A stretch of DNA of 64,000 nucleotides. It comes from Schistocephalus solidus. Its lineage: Eukaryota > Platyhelminthes > Cestoda > Diphyllobothriidea > Diphyllobothriidae. The DNA lies in the NCBI GenBank assembly GCA_017591395.1, contig WEDG01007181.1:96886-160885 (forward strand). Direction: 5' to 3'. Under the pieces are notes generated by a model, which ran no database searches, was not told the DNA's origin, and was given only the letters and a program-made list of their open reading frames with translations. Both the position numbers and the translations under genes were made by a program. Below, piece by piece: positions 25,601 to 36,630 of the stretch. Numbering within the stretch: position 1 is the stretch's first letter; the number at the start of each line of letters is the position of its first letter.

Positions 25601-28600
25601 ATGCTTCTACAGAAACTGTCAATATTAAAAGAGCATGTGGAGAAAGGGTATACAAGTGATCGGAAAGACGTAAAATATTTTCCAAATAATAAAGTGGCAA
25701 TGAGAGTCTCGAGGCTGGAGAAGAAACAGGACGGCCATGCACTCTTGACAAAGAACTTTTGAAAGCATTTGGTGAAGAATACCCCACCTCTGAGTCAATT
25801 GATGCCAGCATTTCAACCGCGTCCAACCATCTGATGCAAATTGGGAAGGTGAAAAAGCTTGATAAATGAGTCCCACACGAGTTCAATAAAAATCAAAGAC
25901 TTCGGCGATTTGAAGTGCGTTAGATCATCTCTTTGCGAAACTCTAATGATCCATTTCTTGATAGAATATTGATGTATGACGAAAAGGGGAACTTTTATGA
26001 TTATGGTAAGCAGCCAGGCCAATGGCGTGATCGTGAAGAAGCACCCAACCATTTCCCGAAACCGAAGTAGCTTCAGCCTGATGGTTTGCTATTGGTGTTG
26101 TCTATTAAAGATTTATTGAGGCTAAACAGAGCATCACACTAGAGGTTTACTGCAAGCAACTCGAAGATATGTACTTGTTTCCTTGAGAAAGCTGAGACCT
26201 GCACTAGTGAGTCGGCGTGGCCCAACGACAACGCATAAGCACATGTTGCCAGGATGTGCCAGGATGCAGAAGCTCAGTAACTTCGGATACGAGCCTTTAC
26301 CACGTCCTCCATATTTTTCCGATCTTTCACCCACTGGCTACTATTTTTTTGAGCATCCAGACGCTTTTGTAAGCAATAAAAACTTTCAAGAGCAAAACTG
26401 AAGTGGAAGTTGGATACAAAAATTTCTTAGCATCAAAACCAGTTATTTTTTATCGAAAAAGCGTAAATAATCTTGGTCTTCAATGGCAGGTATGCATAAA
26501 TGTCCAGGGATCATACTGAAACAAATTTTAACATACGCGGTGTTAAATGATTGTTTCGGAAATCTGCCAGTAGGTTAGGAAGAACCTACTATAAAGGTCA
26601 CGGTAGCGCTCTATGACGAATGGTTTCAACCATCCAACAAGGTCTCGCCAGCGCTCTGGCAAACGTTTGCTGTCCTAAATTAGTGTGCCGGTGGGTGGGG
26701 AGATGGAGACATACTGTAAGAAGGCAGCAACTACCGGCAACCATTCGCATATCAAAGCACCAGCCTCTGCATGGCGAGCCATGGCAGAACCGGTTATTTG
26801 GGCGACCGGAGGGCTATAGCCGGCGGTGGGCTGGGTGAACCTGCCGGACCGATGCTGTCAGGTGAGCTTCACAAGAAAAACAACCTGACCTCTTCGGGTG
26901 CTGGCGGTGCTACACACTCCAACTGACAGCACAAATCAGACTGTGTACGTTTCCGACCACCCAGGTCATTTTTCGTGACGCGAAAATTGCCCATTCGGGA
27001 GGAAAGTGTTTGTGTATGTATGTGTTTGTTTGTTAGTGTGCTAAGGTCAACCACCTAGATGGTGAAGATGAGGTTTTTTCAAGGGTTATTTGGGTTGCCT
27101 ATGGACGCAAGGAGGCTTAAGCAAACATACTAGCGCACGCGCAAAAACACAAACACCAGTTCGACCGCCGTAGTTCGACGATATCCACCGTATGCTGCAA
27201 AAATAGGTGGTACAGGGACGGTGACTAGTGCGCAAATAAGTTTTAAATGATAGTAGAATTGCACTGCAACTACCGCACTCTCTCTTCCCTTACTCGTTTG
27301 GGCCCGGTGTCAAGACGTAGTCAAGAGGACCGAAGGTGGGGTCGGGTGCATATGAAAAATCTCCCACGGAGTGAGAAAGTGGGGTGCGGTATGAGCCTGC
27401 GCCTACGCGTGCCCATGTTGGGCACTCGCAACCCCTATGTTCGGCATTTGTTATGGGATCGCATCCCAGTTAATAATAAAGCCTGCCGCACCCTGATTTC
27501 GCCACCATTTTGGTCCAGTGCATCTACTACGCGGCCCGTTTAGGGGGCAACACACACGACACACGACAGTTCGACCGTCGTAGTCGGACGATGTCCACCG
27601 TATGCTCCACACCATGGTGGTGCAGGGACGGTGACTTGCGCGTTAATTAGTTTTAAGTGATAGTAGCCTTGCGCTGCAGCAACCGCACTCTCTCCTCCTC
27701 CCCCACCTGACCCCAGTGTCATGACAGAGTCAAGAAGACCAGAGGCAAGAGAGAGCGCAGGTGACTGGCTCGGCCGGAGCCGCCCCATGGCATGAAGACA
27801 CACCCCATGTTCGGCATTTGTTATGGGAGCGCAACACGAATAACGCCTGCCATGCCCTGATGTAGCTCCCGTGTTGGTCAAACGCAACCATCACGTGGTC
27901 CGTTTAGGGGGCACAACACACACACATACGCAGTCAGGGTATGTCAGTGAAGAAAAAGGAAAAGATCAGCTTACCAAGACACGAGAGGTGTAACCGCTGT
28001 TGATGGAGATACAGTGAACGAGTAGGTGGCCCAGTTTTTCATTCAGACTCTGAAGGGTGGGCAGTTGACTAGAGTCACGGGTGAGCTCGCCACCAAGATA
28101 GGACTGAACGACTGTCATTCGGTTGGTGGTTAGGGTACCAGTTTTGTCCGAACAAATGGCTGTAGCATTGCCCATGGTCTCGCAGGCGTCCAGATGACGC
28201 ACTAGATTATTGTCCTTAGGTAAGAAAAAGAAACTGCATGTAAGGGCAGAGCAAGGCATGTACGTTAGCTAAATGAGCAGTGGTAGGAAAGGCCAACGAC
28301 TAGTTTTATAGTAAAAAAATAAGTCATGCGATACATAGGAAATAATTTTGCCGTTCGTTCAAGATGAAAAGTGGGCTCAGTGCCTGAAACGAACGCGAAT
28401 CTACAGAACGTGAAGCTCAGGAAGATTGCTCCTAAGTGCACGCTGAAAATGTGCCAGTGTGCAAATGAGAACACCCCCTGTTTCAGGCGAACCTCGACGA
28501 TGTCCGAAGTTTTCATGCCAACGACTGACCTTGGCCAAGTTTGCAGCAATTAAATCGACAGTCACATAGCGAAGAGAGTCACTAAGTTTCGAGGATGTTA

Positions 28601-31600
28601 GAATAAATCGGCAGATAATTTGACAGTTTTTGAGTGTCGCCAACGTTTGAAGTCTGCTCCACGGAGGCGGCTGTTTCTGCCTAATATTTCTGCCGGTCAC
28701 CCCTAGCCGAGTTTGCTGTCATTTTCCAGAGTAAGTGGGAGGAAGCATAGTTGCGGAACATGGCTCCAGTCGCCTAGGCTTCTTCCGCTGATCCTGTTTC
28801 TGAGACACCACTGGGCGAATTCTACCCCATAGACTGAGGCCTCCAGTGGTTAATGCCTTCTCTGTGGAAGTGGGTCTTGAAACCGACTGGATTTCTGTGC
28901 TTAGGGCCAACTCCAATGATGGACCGTCGAAGCTTTGCGGGCTTTTGAAATTGAGCCGCGACTCATTCAGGGACGATTTTTTATTGTGTCGATAATTGCA
29001 GTCATCGTCCATGCTGCACCATTTATAATCTTCCGGTTTTATGTGGTTTACGCGCTCAATTTTTATTTACGGTGAATGGAGGACATTTTTGCTAAAATTT
29101 TGTAATAACAATTTCAAAATACAAATAGATCAGCATCAGTATATTTGCGGGGGATATAGGTGAGTCACTTTCGAATTCCCTATTTGTAAATGCGAGTTGT
29201 GGTATCAAAAAAATAGTATCTCGATATGTTTGCGAGGCGAATTGATATGAGCCAATTGGCTGGATTATAGTTGAAAAAGAGCAGACAGTAAAAAAAAACT
29301 CCAAGGAGAAAAAACGGTTTATATATATATATATATATATCTATATATATTGAAAAAAAAGGGCTCGTCTTCACTATATCATCTCGGAATGCACTCAACC
29401 TCAGCTATTCAATATATATATATATATATATATATATATGGAAGGAGAAGATAAGGCGATCTCTGGGGTAGCATCTCCGATGATGCGCTCGAGTATGAGT
29501 GTGAAACGTCAGACAAGTATAACTTCTACCCCAGAGATCGCCTTATCTTCTCCTTCCATTTCAACACCTTAGGTCCGTATTTTCTCTTATATCCATATAT
29601 ATATATATAATATTGTGCGGCTAACCGATCTGCTTAAAGAACATGTATGTTCCGTTGTGCCCTGGAGCCCAGACTAGAACCCTCACAGGCGGTCGCATAG
29701 CGACATGTAGCATATGTTGATAAATTGAAACCGACAAATGCAAGGGAGACCAGAATGGCAATTTCTGGCTTCTTAGCCATCATCAGCCAGTCATACCCAA
29801 TCCCAGGTGGTCCACACTTGGGATTGGGTATGACTGGCTGATGAAGGCCGTTCTACAACCCGTCACCTATGAACGCTTCGGGCAAAAAGCAGCTAGGCTA
29901 ACAGGTAAGCCGTCTTGTATTCACATCTCAAGTTCAATTCAGATAAATAATGGCAAAATAGCGGGACTAGAATGTACAAATAAAAGAAAAACGGATCAGA
30001 ACAGCTGTTGTTAGTTGATCTAAGCAGCAAAAATCATTCACAGACTGCACAGTCCTACTCTTAACACCTAAGAAGCCAGATATTAAAGTGTGCAAATATA
30101 GTTAATTAATAAGACCCTTTCCTTACAGCTGTCATGCGAGTGCTGCCAAATGATGGCACAGCATATGGTCAGTGTTAACACTTTAAATAGCCTAAAAATA
30201 TACGAAGGGTTCCGATGAAGTTAACAAACTTAATAACAGTCGCATAGATTTTACTGTTGCTATAGTCTGCCGACTGGTGAAAGAATTGTCCCTTTGTAGG
30301 CGAAACTAACGATAGAAATTATGGAGACGCTTGCCTGGCAAAGCAGGCAAATTAGTATGACATCATTCAGTATTTTAATCTGCAGGAGGAACTGTATGAT
30401 AAGAGCTCCAAATAGTGCAGAGTTAAAGCACCGAAAGCTCGCCGTTCCCCGTCTTTCCGAATCCAGGTAAATGGAATAACGGCATTTTTAAACAAGATTG
30501 GAATTGCAGCGCGGTTTTTCAACTGGCTGGGTGGATGTTCCTTTGAAATGGATCTAAAGTGGAATCATAAATAACGTTAGTTCCTGAATAAGTAGGAACA
30601 GATATTAACCAAGGCGAACCAATCATAGTTTTCTTCGAACTCTAGTAGAAAATCTGTTTAAATTTATAAAAGACACAAAGTACGCAATCGGAACGGTGGG
30701 AACATTCGATGTCTCAAAGACAGTGGTACACCGTTTAAATTCACCAGGGAAGTGGCATCCAATGAGAACTCAGTCAATCAATTTATCGATCTGGAGCCGG
30801 CATACATAGCCTTACGCAGTCACCTCCGGACTAGCTTCTACACCCTATAATATTTGTTAGTTTGTTGCCGTATTTATCTCTAATGCTGGACTCCAGTACG
30901 TTCTAAAGCTCAGGTGAATAAACACATGATTCCGGCGATCGAACAGCCTTCTTGCTTACTGATATTTACTTTCTGGATGCAAATGAGCACGTACATTTTG
31001 CCTCGAATTTCCAGGTCTAGACTCTTGCTGGTGGTTAATAAAAGAGCTTTCTGACTATGGGCCTCCCCCTCCCCCGATTGTAAACGACTGTATGTGGGCC
31101 CATAATTCCTTTGGCAAGTTGAGAACCAAAGGTTATAGTCGCCGCCGCTGCTGCTACGCTAGAGGTAGGACCTCTGAAACGCCGGTGACAGCGAGCTGGC
31201 AGGGTCTCCTCTGCGATTACGCACACCCCAGTGCCAGAGAAGACAAATTTGTCTGACCACCACTAGCAGACAGCATCCGCCGTGGACGCTGTTTTTTAAG
31301 GAGCACGCTTTACCCAAAAGGTCTTGGAGCAGGAGTCCGCAGAACAGTTGTGGCACTTTCTGCTGCGGCAGTTGGCACAAACCTGTACAAGCAGGAACAC
31401 GTGAAACGTCACCCAACACGCAGTATGCCGACGTCAGCAGTCTGCTGCCATACACGCAGAACTGCAGCCTTCCAGGGGTGGGCCCTAAAAGGCGGCTTCA
31501 TGTTGTGTAAAACCCCAACTGGAGTCATCTAATAGAGGTGTTGCAAGCTAGAAGGGCGGTATTGCGCGACGGCATACTTGTGCAGTTAATCTCTTGTAAC

Positions 31601-34600
31601 GGTAACTGAAATTCTACAATATGACCTCGGTTAGAAGGGATCTCTTAATCGGGGTTTTAATAACGAGTATCTTGAAGCAAGATACTTCCGTCGCGTCAGG
31701 ACGAAGGTTTTTAAATGCAACTCTTTCCTGCCACCTGAATAAATCGCACTAGCCCTTGTAAATTCAAATGTTTTGTAGAAAACATGCATCAAAAGAGTAT
31801 TTTATGTACGCACATTCCAGGAAATTATGTCTTCATCAAAATGTCTTTTCGAAAAAGGGGTATTTTGGTTTCAAAGGGCTGGTAATTAGGATATTTTTGA
31901 AGGCCGCGAAATGTTCACACAAATAGCATCGTACCGATTAGTTTATAAATGTTCCTTATCTGGTCAAAACCCACCGCAATATTCGTTGAATCGTATGTTA
32001 AATTTTCTCAAAAGCATAAAGGAACACGTGACTGCAGTTTGGAAACCCAAGATACAAGCAAGATGGTAATTCGGGTTCACTACTATTAAGAGAATGAAAA
32101 AAGTTTTGAAAATCTATAAGAAACGCTCCCTCCGAACAAAAAATTTGAAGAAGACGCAATTTTATATTAAACTGATAAAAGAAAGCGTACCTTTCTACAT
32201 CAAAAGTCAATCAAAAAAATCCATACTACGTAAGTATTCATTATTTACAGTATTCATTATTCGCAGGTGACTAAAAAGACGCGCATACAAAAGTCAGCCT
32301 CCTGGTATGCATGAAATATCTTGTGATCAGATCGCAAGGTAACTAATATTATTACCCTATCTTTGTGATCTTTTCAAACCGAACAAAAATTTCCGAATTT
32401 GAAACAACATTTCATGAGATACGCCAAATGCTGGCTCACGTTTGCCAACGTTTTATGCTAGTGGAAATGAAGGCTGCAAACCTCTCGGCACACCTCCGAA
32501 ACTTGAGCTATAATGAGGGGCTGGAAGTCGTGGCTCGAAAGGTTGCCAGCTGGTGAACCACCGACACCGGGTGGGGGAGGGGAAAAAGGTGCAGTAGATG
32601 CAGCGCAAATCTACTCTCACTTCAATCTAGTTCACGCGCAAGCAACCGCGCTTGCTTCCAGCCTGCCGTTAAGCACACAGTGGGCATCGTCGAACTAGTC
32701 GGTCGAACTATCGTGTGGGATTCGGTCTTTGGATGAAAAACATAGGGTGAGTGGCCGAGCTTGGCGTAGCACCGGATAACCACAAAAGGGTTATTTCAGT
32801 GTTACTGTCTTAGTCGATAAGTTACCCATACGAAAAAGAAAACCCCGATCGGGAGGAGCTTCATCTCAACGTGAAATGCTTTAAATTCGCTTTACCACAT
32901 CATTCGTCAACCAGCTGGTCAAAACTATGCCGCGGAAGATAAGTGAAGTGATACCAACAAGTGGTCGAAATAAGAGGAACTAATTTTTAAGTGCAAGCAG
33001 GTGTACTTTTCAGGATAAATGCTATGATTGCAGCAGTCTTTGTCTTGCTGAGGAGATTCATTTAGGTGTGAGCAGTTGGAGGTGCAAGCCGGGCCTATAT
33101 TAGCGGAAGGGGCACTCTTCAACCACACGAATCGAAGAGACCGATAAATCCATCGTTTTCTCGACCAGCGGTCGTCAATGCAGAGATTAAGGATACTACT
33201 CCCATCACCATATGAAACCCAATTTACGCAGATCTGCCCCACTATTGTCACCAATTCTACTCATTCACACGCAGAGCACTACTGTAACCGACGGACTACG
33301 CATTGTGACAGTGGCCTGGAAATGCGTACGAAGAAGGCATATGCGACGCTTTTGAGGTTAACAACTGTCTTTCTCAAGGGATCTACACTCCTGTACAACG
33401 TCACGACATTATCAGATACTACAAATAACTATTGTTCGTAAATTATAGCGGCCAAGTAGAAAGGTTTGGAATCACATAAGGACCTCGAGGCCAGAACAAG
33501 CCGAGTTTTACGGCCGACGAAAAAGACATGGATATGGCCAATTTTGCTGCTTATTTACCGTAACCAGTAAAGGTTGCCTCAACTGCAAGTATTGGCAGAC
33601 CCTAAGCGTAAAACCGGGACTGCAGGTCATAAAGAGTAGGGCAGGCACTTTAAATGACTGAATTTGACAGGTGAAATGACCCACCAACTCCAATATTTAT
33701 CTTAAAGATCGCGAACTGGCACTTATTCAAGCGGCGCTGTCCTTTGCTTGACTGCTAATCTCCTCCATTAGAATCAGTTGTGGGAATCAGAGCTCCGTAA
33801 AGGAACCCTGGGCGCAACAGATGACACGACCGTTTAAGAAGGTTAACTTTAACTCAGGAAAATTGCTTTTTCTAGTAACAGGTACGTGAAGAGGAAGAGG
33901 CTCAGGTAACCGCTCGTTTGTATTAAGATGAGACGAACTTTAGACCACCCACTGGTGGTTATCTAAGGAGGTACACTACATAAACGATGTAACAGCTAAA
34001 CAGACACGTAGCAGAGGAATGCAATATGTATAAAGCATAAAAAACAAGGATGTGCGGTCTATGAATTTGTCGTTGGGGAAGAAGGGGGCAGGCGTTTGTC
34101 TAAACAATGGAGCAAGATTAAAAAGATAATCACGAAACAAGACGACCTAAATATATGGGCTCATCACAGCATCCATTGTCTATATCGGCACGCCCGAAAA
34201 TGGCTTAATATGCGAAAAGATTCGAGGTCCTCATATCTTATCGCGTTCATCATCTCCTGAAGAAGACAAAGAAGAAGAGGGGGCGATTTCATGGACCAAA
34301 TTGTATTTGTACGGACGTTTCGAAAGCCTTCTCGCTTCCATCATCAGAGTGTAGTGCTTGCTGCTCCTGGTGGTCTTGAGTTAGTCAGTCTTGCCACGTG
34401 CCTCGTATCATATCCATGGTAGACGAGTGAACTTTGACCTGCCCGATCGCTGCTGACTTCCTTAGACCTCCCCGAGGTTGAACGCCGGCGGGCTCATGTG
34501 ACCACTGTCCCCTATGGAGCCGTCGTAGGTTTAGGCAAGGCAGCGTTCCTGTTGGCCTCCCTCACGTCAATCAGCGGACTGAATAGTCGTTGCTGCTATA

Positions 34601-36077
34601 GTGAGTTGTTCTCCGTTTTACGGGCGCATTGGTGAGGCAGTGTTTGACTTTGGTCATGTGAACTTCGGGGGCCACCCTGCTTTTCCGTGAGCGTGGACTC
34701 TCGGTTCCGTGTGCTCGTTTGCCTTCTTGGCCCTGGCCGAACTAATCCGAGCATTGTACGAAGCGCCTGGTAGGCGGGGTGTAAATCTTAAGCTCGGTTG
34801 AGTGTGCCAGTCGACGACCAACTCTCGAGCACTAGTCTCGCCATCTTCTCATTGGCTCGGCCAATCACCCTCGTTTTTTCAAAGGCGAAATCGTGGTTCA
34901 GCTGTTGTGCATGACCATAAACCAAACACAGCTTGTCTTTGCAGTTGATTGCAAGTCGGTGTTCACGCAACCTTGTGCCCAGGCGCTTGCCCGTATCACC
35001 AACGTACCTTGCATCACAATCTTGGCATGGTATGCTGTAGACCACGGCTGATGGTTCTGTTAGTGGTAGCGGGTCTTTGGGCTTCATGACTTGCTGGCTG
35101 ATAGTGCATTCTGGTTTATGAGCCACGCCAATCCCAAAAGATTTTAGGATTCTTGCCGTCGCCTCTGAAACGTTTCTCACATAGGGGGTTGCGAGCCAAA
35201 ACTTGCGCTTTTATTCGTTCGACCGCTAAAACTGAGGCTTCCTGAGGCATTTGCGAATGAAGGACTTTGGATAATCGTTGGCTTTAAAAAGGGCATATAA
35301 GTACTCAACCTCCTTCTTCTTCCCACTGTCGTCACTGCAGTGTGCTTGGCCAGGATGAAAGAGGGTTCTGACACAACTAAGTTTGTGACCAACAGGGTGG
35401 TTGCTTCGGAAATTGAGGAGGCGCCTAGTGTTGGTTGCCTTACGGTAGACCGTTGTCTTTATCTTCCCGTCTGCCAGGTTTGCAACATGGACGTCAAGTA
35501 AGGGCAACTGATTGTTGACTTCTTCCTCTATGGTAAACTGGATGTCGGGAAAGATTGAATTCAACAATGCCCTGAAAGCCTGCAAGTGACTCCTCTTGAT
35601 TATGGCGAACGTGTCGTCGACGTATCTGGCCCAGAACTTCGGGGGGTACGAGCTGAAGACCAGGTGCTCAAGCCTCTGCAATACTACTCCAGCAATTTGT
35701 CCAGACAAAGGCGAGCCCATTGGCGTCCCCATCTTTTGCTCGTAGACCTGGTCGTTAAATGTGAGGAACGTCTTAAGACACAGTTCTAGGAGTTCGATGA
35801 TATGCGCTCGTTAGAGTTTTTGGTCGTTCTCGTCGGCGTTCAACCTCGGGGAGGTCTAAGGAAGTCAGCGGCGATCGGGCAGGTCAAAGTTCACGCGTCC
35901 ACCATGGATATAATACGAGGCACGCGGCAAGATTGACTAACTTAAGACCACCAGGAGCAGCAAGCACTTTACCCTGATGATGGAAGCGAGAAGGCTTTCG
36001 AAACGTCAGTACAAATACAATTTGGTCAATGAACTCGCTCCCTCTTCTTCTTTATCTTCTTCAGGAGATGATGAACG

Positions 36078-36141
<64 letters not shown>

Positions 36142-36564
36142 ATAATTTGGAACCGACAAAGACAAGGGAGACCGGAATGGCCATTTCTGGCTTATTAGCC
36201 GTCATCAGCCAGTCATACCCAATCCCAAGTGTGGAACACCTGGGATTCGAACCCGCGACCTTTGGTATTTGAGTCGAACGCTCTACCATTGAGCCACGGG
36301 CTCGTTGCTTTGTCGGTTGCGATCGGGGAATATGATGATAGTGTGTGGCTCACCGATCTGCTTAGGAACATTTATGTTCCGTTGTGCCCTGGAACTCAGA
36401 CTAGAGTACTCACAGGCAGTCGCATAGCGACGTGTAGTATATGTTGATAATTTGGAACCGACAAATTATCAACATATACTACACGTCGCTATGCGACTCC
36501 TAGTACTCTAATCTGAGTTCAGAGCTAACAATATAAATGTTCCTACAGATCGGTGAGCTACACT

Positions 36565-36630
<66 letters not shown>

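Larger units (their letters stand above)
34245..36085 (-). mobile_element. Penelope-like element PLE-2 with inverted terminal repeats
   Basis: The minus strand encodes the RT palm onward: [20 protein letters not shown], catalytic RYVDDTFAI (about 35608-35630), [37 protein letters not shown], and a GIY-YIG nuclease ([33 protein letters not shown]). The long frames at 35226-35732 and 34788-35180 are nearly intact, making this the best-preserved PLE reading frame apart from its missing RT N-terminus. Terminal repeats 34245-34490 and 35845-36080 are reverse complements of each other, and each holds a hammerhead-like core. The RT is 5' truncated at about 35830. Confidence 0.92.

Noticed and set aside
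31035..31460. Overlapping short frames with Cys/Leu-rich text
   Set aside because: Both strands are equally open and no family resemblance is seen.
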